A DNA stretch of 59,013 bases from an uncultured Bacteroidales bacterium (GTDB lineage: Bacteria > Bacteroidota > Bacteroidia > Bacteroidales > F082). Below the pieces are notes generated by a model. The model saw nothing but the letters and a program-made list of their open reading frames with translations, was not told the origin of the DNA and searched no databases. Location: contig CAMYVD010000010.1 in the NCBI GenBank assembly GCA_947302205.1, positions 1-59,013 of the forward strand, read 5' to 3'. Both the position numbers and the translations under genes were made by a program. Positions 52,101-59,013 of the stretch are shown here, piece after piece; position 1 is the first letter of the stretch, and each line of letters starts with the position of its first letter.

Positions 52101-52407
52101 CAACGCACATGGCACGCCTTGGGTTTACAAGCACAAGAAGATGGGCACCTTGATTGGCATGCCGGTGCCCGGCACCATGTCAAGCGTGACTTGGGAGACG
52201 CTGCAAGACCCGTCGTTGTACTTTGGCCTGCCCGTGGTAGGCTACCGCACTGAACAAGGCAACTGGCTGGAGAACACCCAGTTGGAACCCGATGTAAAAG
52301 TGCGCAATACTCCTGAAAAGATGGCCTCTGGCGTTGACGAACAACTTGAGGCCGCCGTGAAGGAACTTCAAAAGGAAGTGAAGGCGTTTAGATACTGGGG
52401 CAAATGA
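49192..52407 (+). CDS. Tricorn-like S41 protease with beta-propeller
   Basis: A 1,071-residue secreted or periplasmic protease: signal peptide (1-18, A-S-A-Q), WD40-like PD40 repeats (about 20-530, such as I-W-S-P-D-G-K), a lysine/glutamate-rich linker (about 565-585), a core domain, a PDZ domain (about 755-850, with I-I-E-K-I-D-G-V) and an S41 peptidase domain (about 880-1060). Ser970 in A-N-Y-S-N-A-H-G-T fits the nucleophile of tricorn; D-T-R-F-N-G-G-G is the S41 oxyanion block. Tricorn proteases cut oligopeptides after other proteases. The stop overlaps the mtaB start by four bases. Confidence 0.9.
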   Translation: MKKLFLIALCFIGLQASAQPLWMRYNVISPQGDKIAFCYKGDVYVVPTGGGKALQLTTSPSYETQPIWSPDGKTIAFASDRNGNYDIYTVSAEGGMAQRVTTNSAYETPLAFSPDGKEIYFSAQIQKPAENIQFPASWITELYKISVKGGRPEQVVAVPVCSLSFDKDGQSFLYYDRKGSENIWRKHHVSSVARDVVYYDAKKGTHTILTTNVGEDRDPRYLPGYQEVVFLSERNGGSFNVYKAPIDNLEKAEAVTRYKTHPVRFLSVADNGVICYGYMGEIYAHHVGEKPKKVQVEIVNDQPTEQIEKKDFKGAGNFNISQDGKLVAFTSRGEVFVTGADEYATTKQITHTPQPERSPSFSKDGRTLVYASERDGYWNLYQATIERKDDYNFVYATLIDEKPLFEFKDGIERSNPEYSPDGKEIAFIENRNILKVYNIESKEVRQITDGTQHYGSLGYEWSPDGKWFVVTLITHMRDPYSDVGIVSANGDMKIYNITESAYFDDDPQWVLDGNAIIYNSDRYGMRSHASWGSQRDAFIAFLNQDAYDKFRLNKEEYALLKETEKASKEDKKDEKKDEKSKENKTIEIDLDHLQDRIIRLTPMSSSLSGMALSKDGDKFYFMTSFEKGYDLWEMDVREKSMKITKKLGQGGAGLKMMGDNLFLLSGNSIQKFDKGGKSTSIKYDATMQLDHAAEREYMFNHVFLQTEKRFFMKDHHGVDLDLMKDAYQPFLTQINNNYDFSEMLSEILGELNVSHTGSGYRLSNRGGDATAEFGVLIDLNYKGDGLKIAEVVEGGPFDKGKSKVKAGCIIEKIDGVEIKKGMDYYPLLNNKAGKTVLVTVSEGKNSWEETVKPISHGTMNELLYNRWIKHNEATVAKLSKGKLGYVHIRSMGDASYRDVYSQILGKYNLCDGVVIDTRFNGGGRLHEDIEILFSGEKYLEQVINDSVACVMPSRRYNKPSVMIIGEANYSNAHGTPWVYKHKKMGTLIGMPVPGTMSSVTWETLQDPSLYFGLPVVGYRTEQGNWLENTQLEPDVKVRNTPEKMASGVDEQLEAAVKELQKEVKAFRYWGK

Positions 52408-53726
52408 GAAAGATCGCTTTTAAGACTTTAGGATGCAGGGTCAACCTGTTTGAAACCGATGCTTTGGCGTCGCGTTTCAAGGCAGGCGGTTATGAAGTGG
52501 TGGACTCGGGAGAGGCCGACATCTTCGTGGTGAACACCTGCACCGTCACCAACACAAGCGATCAGAAATGCCGTCAGGCCATCCACCAAATCCGCAGGAA
52601 AAACCCCAACGCCTTGATGGTCGTCACCGGCTGCATGGTAAACCACCGCAAGGAGGAATTGATCCAAGAAGGCATTGCCGACTATGTCATCGACAACGAA
52701 CGCAAGTCCGCCATTTTCGACATCGTCGACGAGCACTTCAAGAAGGGCTCCAGCGACCCCGAGGGCTATGACCGCGACCTCTTCAGCTACCAACCCGCCT
52801 TCGACACCTTCCACACCCGTAGCCTCATCAAGATCCACGACGGATGCAACAACTTCTGCTCCTACTGCATCATCCCAATGGTCCGGGGTAGATCCACCAG
52901 CAGACCAGCGGAGGATATCTATCGCAACATTCTCGAAGTCATCGACCACGGCTTCAAGGAGATTGTGCTGACAGGTGTCAACATGGGGCGATACCGGGAA
53001 GGTGAGACCAATTTCGAGACTTTGGTGGAACACATTATTAATATGGAGGGGGATTTCCGTGTACGGGTCTCCTCCATCGAACCCGATCAATTCAGCGACC
53101 GTTTCCTACAACTTTTCCAGCATGAAAAGTTGGCTCCCCACATGCACATCTGCCTCCAAAGCGGTTCTGAAGACACCCTGAAGCGGATGCACCGTTTCTA
53201 TACGGCAGCTCAGTTCAGGGAGATGTGCCAACGCATCAAGGAGTTCCGTCCCGATTTCAACCTCACCACCGATATTATTGTAGGATTCCCGGGTGAAACG
53301 GAGCAAACCTTCAACGAAAGCTGTGACTTTGCCCGTGAGATCGGGTTCAGCCACATCCATACCTTTAAATATTCCAAACGCACAGGCACCAAAGCAGCTT
53401 CAATGCCCGACCAGGTTCCCGAAATCGAAAAGAGCCGCCGTAGCGAGATCATGAGAGCGATTTCTTTGGAAAACAAGCTCAAGTATTTCCATCAAATGAA
53501 AGACCGGACACAACGGATGTTGATTGAGCGAATCGACTCCCAGGGAATGGCCAGAGGTTATGGAGAGAACTACATTCCCATCCAACTTACCGGTGAAAAC
53601 CTCCATAGGAATAGTTTTATTGAAGTGAATCTCAAAGAGATAATCAACAAGAACAACGAAGACAAAATGGCTTTTGAAGCATCTATTCCAAAAAAATATT
53701 CTCAAAAAAATTGTGCGTATCAATAA
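52404..53726 (+). CDS. mtaB: tRNA (t6A37) methylthiotransferase
   Basis: A 440-residue radical-SAM methylthiotransferase. F-K-T-L-G-C-R-V-N-L-F-E-T and V-N-T-C-T-V hold auxiliary-cluster cysteines; C148, C152 and C155 (C-N-N-F-C-S-Y-C) bind the SAM cluster. A TRAM-like tail follows. It makes ms2t6A at position 37 of tRNAs that read ANN codons, such as tRNA-Lys. The G-C-R-V-N-x-F-E motif is typical of MtaB rather than MiaB. The last codons overlap the rpsT promoter. Confidence 0.93.
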   Translation: MRKIAFKTLGCRVNLFETDALASRFKAGGYEVVDSGEADIFVVNTCTVTNTSDQKCRQAIHQIRRKNPNALMVVTGCMVNHRKEELIQEGIADYVIDNERKSAIFDIVDEHFKKGSSDPEGYDRDLFSYQPAFDTFHTRSLIKIHDGCNNFCSYCIIPMVRGRSTSRPAEDIYRNILEVIDHGFKEIVLTGVNMGRYREGETNFETLVEHIINMEGDFRVRVSSIEPDQFSDRFLQLFQHEKLAPHMHICLQSGSEDTLKRMHRFYTAAQFREMCQRIKEFRPDFNLTTDIIVGFPGETEQTFNESCDFAREIGFSHIHTFKYSKRTGTKAASMPDQVPEIEKSRRSEIMRAISLENKLKYFHQMKDRTQRMLIERIDSQGMARGYGENYIPIQLTGENLHRNSFIEVNLKEIINKNNEDKMAFEASIPKKYSQKNCAYQ

Positions 53727-53740
53727 AAGTTGTATTTTTG
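53711..53740 (+). promoter_or_regulatory. Promoter of rpsT
   Basis: TTG (53711-53713) and TATTTTTG (53733-53740) are 19 bp apart. The -33 element lies within the end of mtaB. Confidence 0.8.
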
Positions 53741-53783
53741 CAGCCCGAAAATAAAAAGAAGAAACAAAAAGAGATATTAGAAA

Positions 53784-54038
53784 ATGGCAAATCACAAATC
53801 TTCACTCAAGAGAATTCGTCAAACCGAAAAGAGACGTCTGCACAACCGTTACTATGCCAAATCCATGCGTAACGAAGTCAGAAAATTCAGAACACTTACC
53901 GACAAGTCAGAAGCTGAGAACCAGCTGCCGAAGATGTACTCCATCATCGACAAGGTTGCCAAGCGCGGTATCATCCACAAGAACAAGGCCGGTAATCTGA
54001 AATCAAAGCTCTCAAGATACACTGCCAAGTTGGCTTAA
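53784..54038 (+). CDS. rpsT: 30S ribosomal protein S20
   Basis: An 84-residue basic protein starting [13 protein letters not shown] and ending S-R-Y-T-A-K-L-A, the usual S20 pattern. It binds 16S rRNA at the base of the body. It has its own promoter and terminator. Confidence 0.98.
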   Translation: MANHKSSLKRIRQTEKRRLHNRYYAKSMRNEVRKFRTLTDKSEAENQLPKMYSIIDKVAKRGIIHKNKAGNLKSKLSRYTAKLA

Positions 54039-54065
54039 ATAAGAGTTTTTTCATCATAATGTTAG

Positions 54066-54094
54066 CCTCCTCTAGTTTTAGGGGAGGTTTTTTT
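54066..54094 (+). terminator. Terminator of rpsT
   Basis: CCTCCTCTA and TAGGGGAGG pair with one G-U around a four-base loop, followed by seven T. Confidence 0.9.
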
Positions 54095-54123
54095 GGTTAG
54101 TTGAAAATGTTTTACTAATTTTG
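54093..54123 (+). promoter_or_regulatory. Promoter of radC
   Basis: TTG (54093-54095) and TAATTTTG (54116-54123) are 20 bp apart; the -33 element overlaps the end of the rpsT terminator. Confidence 0.65.
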
Positions 54124-54151
54124 CGACCATATTATCATATAATTATTAACA

Positions 54152-54850
54152 ATGATTAATAATGATCGCAAAAGCATAAAAAAATGGGCAGCCGATGACC
54201 GTCCTCGGGAGAAAATGCTGAGCAAGGGCAAAGGAGTCCTAAGCAACGCCGAACTCATTGCCATCCTGATTGGATCGGGCAATGATGAACTTTCGGCTGT
54301 GGCGCTGGCCAGAGAAGTATTGAACGCAGCAGGAGACAACCTCTATGATCTCTCGAAACTTAGTCTTGACGAATTGCAACAGCACAAAGGTATCGGAGAG
54401 GCCAAAGCCGTGAGCATCGCGGCCGCCCTTGAGTTGGGCCGGAGATGGAGCGTCACCTCACCCGAGCAACGCAAATCCATCAGCAACAGCCAGGAGGCCT
54501 ACGAGAGTTTCCTCACCCTCATTGACGATCCCACCAAGGAGCATTTCATGGTGGCCTACCTCAACCGAGGCAACAAAGTGATTAAGGTTGAACGCATCAG
54601 CACCGGAGGAATCTCTGGAACCTCAGCCGACCCCAAAGTTATCTTCAAAAACGCACTGTTGAAAGAAGCCACCGCCATCATGATTTGTCACAATCATCCC
54701 TCTGGAGTGCCTCGACCCAGTGCCGAAGACAAAAAACTGACCAAAAACCTCATCTCCGCAGGAAAAATTTTCGATATCGACGTGATTGACCACCTGATTA
54801 TCGGAGAAAATTCGTACTTTAGCTTCGCCGAACACGGCTTGATGTTTTAA
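54152..54850 (+). CDS. radC: RadC/YeeS family JAB-domain protein
   Basis: A 232-residue protein. The N-terminal UPF0758 part has a helix-hairpin-helix (about 70-90, H-K-G-I-G-E-A-K-A), and the C-terminal JAB/MPN domain has H180-N-H182-P-S-G and D193, the complete JAMM zinc motif. Despite the name, a role of RadC in repair is not proven. It probably acts as a zinc metalloprotease or nuclease in the cytoplasm. It precedes wecB by three bases. Confidence 0.92.
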   Translation: MINNDRKSIKKWAADDRPREKMLSKGKGVLSNAELIAILIGSGNDELSAVALAREVLNAAGDNLYDLSKLSLDELQQHKGIGEAKAVSIAAALELGRRWSVTSPEQRKSISNSQEAYESFLTLIDDPTKEHFMVAYLNRGNKVIKVERISTGGISGTSADPKVIFKNALLKEATAIMICHNHPSGVPRPSAEDKKLTKNLISAGKIFDIDVIDHLIIGENSYFSFAEHGLMF

Positions 54851-54853
54851 AAA

Positions 54854-55966
54854 ATGAAACTTGTTACCATCATCGGGGCCCGCCCTCAAATTATCAAGGC
54901 AGCGGCATTGAGCCGCGCCATTCAGGAACATTTTGCTGACCGCATCCACGAGGTTATCGTACATACAGGCCAGCATTACGATGACAACATGTCTCAGGTG
55001 TTTTTTGACGAATTGGGCATCCCCCATCCCGACTACAACCTTCACGTGGGTTCCGCCTCACACGGCGTTCAAACCGCCCGGATGATTGAAGGCATCGAGC
55101 AAATCCTCATGAACGAAAAGCCCGTTGGTATCGTGCTTTACGGCGATACCAACTCCACCCTTGCCGGTGCCGTGGCCGCTTCCAAAATCCACGTACCCGT
55201 GATCCATATCGAAGCGGGACTGCGCTCCTTCAACAAGAGTATGCCCGAGGAGATCAACCGCATCGTATGCGACCATTGCTCCACCTTGCTCTTCACCCCC
55301 ACCCGCGCCGGATTTGAAAACCTAATCCGAGAAGGCTTCAGGATTGACAACGACGGGCCTTACACCATTGATAACCCAAAGGTCTATCATTGCGGCGACA
55401 TCATGTACGACAACAGCCTTCATTTTTCAAGCCTAGCCGACCAAAAAGTCTCCTTGCTGAAACAGTTGGGACTGGAAGGAAAGCCTTTTGTGCTGGCCAC
55501 TTTGCACCGTGACAGCAACACCGATTCACCCGAGCGGCTCCACGCCATTTTGGATGCTTTCAAGGAACTCTCGAAAGAAATCACCATCGTGCTTCCCATG
55601 CATCCAAGGACACGGAAAAAGGCGGCTGATTTCCATGAAGACAACGTCATGGTTATCGAGCCCGTCTCCTTCCTCGAAATGATTCAACTTGAAAAGCACG
55701 CCCGACTTGTGCTCACTGATTCCGGCGGAGTGCAAAAAGAATCCTATTTCTTCAAGAAGCCTTGTGTAATCCTGCGTCCAGAGACCGAATGGGTGGAAAT
55801 CGTGGAAACCGGTGCCGCCACTTTGGCCGATGCCGACAAAAACAAGATCCTTGAAGCCAGCCTGTGGTACCTGCAGCAGCCTCCCGTCAACTTCCCGGAA
55901 GTCTTCGGCGATGGCCATGCGGCAGAATTCATGCTGGAAAAAATCACTGAAATCATTCAACGATAA
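54854..55966 (+). CDS. wecB: UDP-N-acetylglucosamine 2-epimerase (non-hydrolysing)
   Basis: A 370-residue GT-B-fold epimerase. I-I-G-A-R-P-Q-I-I-K-A-A, G-D-T-N-S-T-L-A-G, H-I-E-A-G-L-R-S and D-S-G-G-V-Q-K-E are the family blocks. It converts UDP-GlcNAc to UDP-ManNAc for surface glycans. The usual H-R-x-E-N motif reads H-R-D-S-N here, a variation found in some bacterial members. No ManNAc dehydrogenase lies next to it. Confidence 0.92.
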   Translation: MKLVTIIGARPQIIKAAALSRAIQEHFADRIHEVIVHTGQHYDDNMSQVFFDELGIPHPDYNLHVGSASHGVQTARMIEGIEQILMNEKPVGIVLYGDTNSTLAGAVAASKIHVPVIHIEAGLRSFNKSMPEEINRIVCDHCSTLLFTPTRAGFENLIREGFRIDNDGPYTIDNPKVYHCGDIMYDNSLHFSSLADQKVSLLKQLGLEGKPFVLATLHRDSNTDSPERLHAILDAFKELSKEITIVLPMHPRTRKKAADFHEDNVMVIEPVSFLEMIQLEKHARLVLTDSGGVQKESYFFKKPCVILRPETEWVEIVETGAATLADADKNKILEASLWYLQQPPVNFPEVFGDGHAAEFMLEKITEIIQR

Positions 55967-55978
55967 AACGAAAACGCC

Positions 55979-56908
55979 ATGAAACCCTATCGATTAATCG
56001 CCCTCCTTTTGCTAGTGTCAACTCTCAGTTCGACTGCACAAACCAAGGAAACCTATGCCTTTGTCGAGCGTGACTCAACGCTATATTTGGATGTTCACCG
56101 GCCTGCCGTAGCTCGAGCGGACAAGGCTGCAGTGCTTTCCGTATTCGGCGGTGGATTCGTCGTGGGAAAACGTGATGACAAGTATCAGTCAAGGCTGGCG
56201 GATTCCCTGACCCAGCGCGGTTTCACCGTGATCAACATCGATTATCGTTTGGGACTGAAAGACAGCGTTATGGTGGCCAAATACTCTAGACTGATGGTTC
56301 TCGACAAGCTATTTCAATACTGTATTGACATTGCCACTGAGGACTGTGCGGCAGCGGTCAAGTGGGTTGTTGAACATGCTGATGAAATCGACATCGACCC
56401 CACAAAGATTGCTTTGACCGGTAGTTCAGCAGGCGCCATCACTGTGCTTCAGCTTGATTTCTGCAGAGCTAACGGATGGCCTCAAGCATCGGCATTGCCC
56501 GAAGGTTGGAAACCTGCCGCGGTGATTCCATACGCCGGTGGTGTGATGTGCAAGCCAGCAGACCTGAACTATGAAACTGATCCCGCCCCTACCCTGCTAA
56601 TGCATGGCACGAAGGACAAAATCGTTGCCTACAATGAATTAGGGATTCCTTTCCATCCCAAACTTTTCGGTTCAAAAGCCATCGACAGAAAGATGAAAAG
56701 TTTGGACATCCCTCACTGGTTCATCCGTTTCGAAGGCATCGGACACGAAGTGGCTTCGTGGTTTCCAGGATCAGTTGACCTTTTCTGCGCCTTTGTTGAC
56801 CAATGCCTTTCCGGACGTGTGAGTAGCCTAGATGCCACCATGACAGATGAGGCGTTGCAACCCACGGAATGGACTAAAATGAACGTGTTTCAGCTCTACA
56901 AAAAATAA
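55979..56908 (+). CDS. Secreted alpha/beta-hydrolase, esterase type
   Basis: A 309-residue protein with a signal peptide (about 1-20, S-T-A-Q). F-G-G-G-F-V-V-G-K is the oxyanion-hole block of hormone-sensitive-lipase or BD-FAE-type hydrolases, and G-S-S-A-G gives nucleophile Ser150. L-L-M-H-G-T-K-D-K has the acid and G-I-G-H-E the histidine. Probably an ester hydrolase of the periplasm; the substrate is unknown. It starts 12 bp after wecB. Confidence 0.85.
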   Translation: MKPYRLIALLLLVSTLSSTAQTKETYAFVERDSTLYLDVHRPAVARADKAAVLSVFGGGFVVGKRDDKYQSRLADSLTQRGFTVINIDYRLGLKDSVMVAKYSRLMVLDKLFQYCIDIATEDCAAAVKWVVEHADEIDIDPTKIALTGSSAGAITVLQLDFCRANGWPQASALPEGWKPAAVIPYAGGVMCKPADLNYETDPAPTLLMHGTKDKIVAYNELGIPFHPKLFGSKAIDRKMKSLDIPHWFIRFEGIGHEVASWFPGSVDLFCAFVDQCLSGRVSSLDATMTDEALQPTEWTKMNVFQLYKK

Positions 56909-56923
56909 TTTTCACGCAACTGC

Positions 56924-56953
56924 TTGTTTTTTAGAGAAAAAGCATTATCTTTG
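56924..56953 (+). promoter_or_regulatory. Promoter of the rpsF operon
   Basis: TTG (56924-56926) and TATCTTTG (56946-56953) are 19 bp apart. The leader is about 55 bases. Confidence 0.8.
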
Positions 56954-57013
56954 CACTCGCTTTTCGAAGCAAGTAATAAAACTATTAAATCATTAATTAT
57001 CAGTAATTTAACT

Positions 57014-57364
57014 ATGAATCAGTACGAAACCGTTTTCATTTTAACTCCCGTTTTGTCTGACGATCAGATGAAGGAAGCGGTAAAGAAGTATGAAGATTAT
57101 CTGGCCAAGGCTGGTGCAGAAATCGTTCATGAAGAGCACTGGGGCATGCGCAAGCTTGCATACCCAATCCAGAAGAAATCCACTGGCTTCTATCAGTTGA
57201 TAGAGTACAAAGCCGAGGGAGACGTTATTGCCAATGTCGAGACCGAACTGAAACGTGACGAGCGCGTCCTCCGTTTCTTGACCGTGAAGCTTGACAAGCA
57301 CGCTGTTGCCTACAACGAGAAGAAACGCAAGAAAGCTCAGGAACAAGCTGAAGCTCAAGCCTAA
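57014..57364 (+). CDS. rpsF: 30S ribosomal protein S6
   Basis: A 116-residue protein starting [12 protein letters not shown] and containing [18 protein letters not shown], the S6 signature. The open frame runs to 56924, but that region is the promoter. First gene of rpsF-rpsR-rplI. Confidence 0.98.
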   Translation: MNQYETVFILTPVLSDDQMKEAVKKYEDYLAKAGAEIVHEEHWGMRKLAYPIQKKSTGFYQLIEYKAEGDVIANVETELKRDERVLRFLTVKLDKHAVAYNEKKRKKAQEQAEAQA

Positions 57365-57390
57365 TGTTTAACATTTAAAAATTCAGAGAA

Positions 57391-57663
57391 ATGGCACAAC
57401 AAAACAATAACGACATCAAATATTTGACTCCTATCGCAGTCGATACCAAGAGAAAGAAATACTGCCGCTTCAAGAAGAACCGCATCAAGTACATCGACTA
57501 CAAAGATGCCGACTTCTTGCTGAAGTTTGTGAACGAGCAAGGTAAGATTTTGCCTCGCCGCATCACCGGTACCTCAACCAAGTATCAAAAGAAAGTTGCA
57601 CAGGCTATCAAGAGAGCTCGTCACCTTGCCCTCATGCCGTTCGTTGCTGACATGTTGAAATAA
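57391..57663 (+). CDS. rpsR: 30S ribosomal protein S18
   Basis: A 90-residue basic protein with [14 protein letters not shown] and [13 protein letters not shown], typical S18. It pairs with S6 on the 30S platform. Confidence 0.98.
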   Translation: MAQQNNNDIKYLTPIAVDTKRKKYCRFKKNRIKYIDYKDADFLLKFVNEQGKILPRRITGTSTKYQKKVAQAIKRARHLALMPFVADMLK

Positions 57664-57664
57664 T

Positions 57665-57670
57665 AGGAGG
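57665..57670 (+). promoter_or_regulatory. Strong ribosome-binding site of rplI
   Basis: AGGAGG lies seven bases before the rplI ATG. Perfect Shine-Dalgarno sites are uncommon in this phylum. Confidence 0.7.
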
Positions 57671-57677
57671 ATTTGAA

Positions 57678-58127
57678 ATGGAAATTATTCTGAAACAAGA
57701 CATCGCCAACTTAGGCTACAAGAACGAAATCGTCACAGTGAAAGACGGTTATGCACGCAACTATTTGATTCCTAACAAGATGGCTATCTTGGCAACGGAA
57801 AGAAACCGCAAGATGTTGGCTGAAGAGATCCGTCAGCAGGCCCATAAGGAAGAGAAGATCAAGAACGAGGCTATGGACAAAGCCAAGGCTCTCGAAGGCT
57901 TGAAGCTCACCATCGGCGCCAAGGCTGCTGCCACTGGCAAGATCTTCGGTTCCGTCAACTCCATCCAGATTGCCAACGCCATCAAGGAAGCCTGCAACAT
58001 CGAAGTTGACCGCAAGCAGATTGTGATGAACGAAGAGGCTGTGAAGGAACTCGGCAACTACAAAGCCAAGATCAAACTCCACAAGGATGTCCAAGCCGAA
58101 GTCGAATTTGAAGTGGTCGCTGAATAA
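57678..58127 (+). CDS. rplI: 50S ribosomal protein L9
   Basis: A 149-residue protein starting M-E-I-I-L-K-Q-D-I-A-N-L-G, with the conserved V-K-D-G-Y-A-R-N-Y-L-I-P at 22-33, a long connecting helix and a C-terminal globular domain. It binds 23S rRNA near L1. The end overlaps the next gene. Confidence 0.98.
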   Translation: MEIILKQDIANLGYKNEIVTVKDGYARNYLIPNKMAILATERNRKMLAEEIRQQAHKEEKIKNEAMDKAKALEGLKLTIGAKAAATGKIFGSVNSIQIANAIKEACNIEVDRKQIVMNEEAVKELGNYKAKIKLHKDVQAEVEFEVVAE

Positions 58128-58851
58128 AAGCACCGTCAAACTGATCCAATCGCTGAAGCAGCAGAAATTCCGCAAGGAACACGGACTCTTCGTAGTAGAA
58201 GGCCGTAAAATGGTGGAAGAGTTGCTTCAATCCAATATGAAAACGCTCTGTTTATATGCAACAGAGCGTTTTCTGCGTGATTATGAAATCAAAGATGATC
58301 GATTGGAGATCGCCACTGACATCCAGATGGAGCAGATGAGCGGTCAGGATACACCTCCTGGCGTTCTCGCCGTTGTAGAGATTCCAGAGCCAAGATTCTG
58401 TCAGGAAGAAGGCATGATTTTGGCTTTGGACGGCATTGCCAACCCAGGGAACATGGGAACCATCATCCGTACGGCAGAATGGTTCGGCATAAGCCAAATC
58501 GTTTGCAGTGAGGATTGCGTTGAGCTTTGGAATCCCAAGGTGATTCAAGCCACGATGGGTTCCATTTTCAGGATGAATGTAACCAGTGTGAATTTAGCAT
58601 CCTATCTTGATGAGGCGAAGAAGTCAGGCAAAGCCATATATGGAGCCTTGCTGGAAGGCGAGAACCTTTTCAAGAAGGATCGTTGGGATGACGGTGTCAT
58701 TGTCATCGGCAGCGAGTCACATGGCATCAGGAGCGAGATTTTACCTTATATCACGCATCCTATTACGATTCCACGTGCAGAGGGCAGTGTTACTGAATCG
58801 CTGAACGCCTCGATGGCTGCAGGAATCATTATGGCGGAAGTTAGAAGATAG
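58087..58851 (+). CDS. TrmH/SpoU-family RNA 2'-O-methyltransferase
   Basis: A SPOUT methyltransferase of up to 254 residues. An N-terminal substrate-binding domain (F-R-K-E-H-G-L-F-V-V-E-G) precedes the knotted domain with N-P-G-N-M-G-T-I-I-R-T-A (motif 1), I-G-S-E-S-H-G-I (motif 2) and S-L/V-N-A-S-M-A-A-G (motif 3). It methylates ribose in rRNA or tRNA. The ATG at 58087 overlaps rplI by 41 bp; a TTG at 58108 fits the usual N-terminus better, so the exact start is open. Confidence 0.88.
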   Translation: MSKPKSNLKWSLNKSTVKLIQSLKQQKFRKEHGLFVVEGRKMVEELLQSNMKTLCLYATERFLRDYEIKDDRLEIATDIQMEQMSGQDTPPGVLAVVEIPEPRFCQEEGMILALDGIANPGNMGTIIRTAEWFGISQIVCSEDCVELWNPKVIQATMGSIFRMNVTSVNLASYLDEAKKSGKAIYGALLEGENLFKKDRWDDGVIVIGSESHGIRSEILPYITHPITIPRAEGSVTESLNASMAAGIIMAEVRR

Positions 58852-58920
58852 ATAAAAGATAAAAGATAAAAGTTAAGTGTCTTGACAAACTATTAACTCT
58901 TATCTTTTATCTCTTATCTA
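58849..58920. repeat. 28-bp near-perfect inverted repeat
   Basis: The arms 58849-58876 and 58893-58920 match at 26 of 28 positions as inverse complements around a 16-base loop. Both mismatches become G-U pairs in a minus-strand RNA, so that transcript can form a fully paired 28-bp hairpin. The left arm is built of three GATAAAA units. Confidence 0.85.
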
Positions 58921-58926
58921 AAACAG

Positions 58927-58955
58927 AAAAAGCCTGAAACACTCTCAGGCTTTTT
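58927..58955. terminator. Terminator of the rRNA operon (bidirectional)
   Basis: AAAAAGCCTGA and TCAGGCTTTTT form a perfect 11-pair stem with a seven-base loop. On the minus strand it lies just after the 5S rRNA; on the plus strand it can close the rpsF operon. Confidence 0.85.
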
Positions 58956-58961
58956 CGTTAT

Positions 58962-59013
58962 GGGTGGGCGGCGACCTACTTTCCCACGTCTTACCGCAGT
59001 ATCATCGGCACTG
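58962..59013 (-). rRNA. rrf: 5S ribosomal RNA, 3' part
   Basis: The minus strand reads GCCGATGATACTGC, then GTGGGAAAGTAGGTCGCCGCC, the conserved 3' half of bacterial 5S rRNA. The gene runs past the right edge; the rest of the rRNA operon should follow to the right in reverse. The exact 3' end is approximate. Confidence 0.92.

Noticed and set aside
58849-58920. GATAAAA repeats as a CRISPR array
   Set aside because: Units are adjacent without unique spacers, only three copies, and no cas genes are present.

Overview
The window is chromosomal DNA of a member of the Bacteroidales (Bacteroidota), roughly 50% GC. Evidence: repeated promoters of the Bacteroides type (TTG, 19-21 bp, TAnnTTTG), a TonB-dependent receptor with a DUF4249 lipoprotein, PorT next to ubiE, DUF3276 and DUF5683 proteins, long LepB with an extra N-terminal membrane region, and very little Shine-Dalgarno use. 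Species or genus cannot be fixed from the sequence.

Layout. 1-422: end of a 2-oxoacid:ferredoxin oxidoreductase gamma subunit. 491-7640 (minus): DUF4249 lipoprotein, TonB-dependent receptor, then an accessory DnaE/DinB DNA polymerase pair. 7765-27582 (plus): the most interesting region, a tight six-gene array. It encodes a membrane SpoIIE-type phosphatase with a fused anti-sigma-type kinase domain, a STAS protein, an alginate-export-like outer-membrane barrel, two very large tandem paralogous NRPSs (each C-A-T-C-A-T-reductase) and an NSS-family sodium symporter. 27686-28495: a XRE/S24 LexA-like repressor with a clear promoter inside a palindrome-rich operator region. 28496-28661: two mini-ORFs with strong ribosome-binding sites.

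28662-34821 (minus): miaB-lplA, a complete tRNA-Glu unit with promoter and terminator, and aspC-hldA-ubiE-porT. 34938-38246 (plus): a hypothetical gene, then lpxD, lpxC (without the FabZ fusion usual in the phylum) and lpxA. 38221-44080 (minus): glycosyltransferase, LolA-like protein, FtsK, LepB. 44187-47152 (minus): dapB, DUF5683, parB, parA. 47307-49176: DUF3276 and a divergent exonuclease plus an FAH-family enzyme. 49192-58851 (plus): tricorn-like protease, mtaB, rpsT, radC, wecB, an alpha/beta hydrolase and rpsF-rpsR-rplI-rRNA/tRNA methyltransferase. The right edge is the 3' part of a 5S rRNA on the minus strand, preceded by a terminator and a long inverted repeat.

Working idea for the central region (inference): the phosphatase/kinase/STAS module senses a signal and gates synthesis of two reductively released, probably N-capped, dipeptide aldehydes or derivatives. 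The barrel and the symporter would handle transport. No thioesterase, phosphopantetheinyl transferase, sigma factor or inner-membrane exporter of the usual NRPS types lies in the window, so key partners must be encoded elsewhere.
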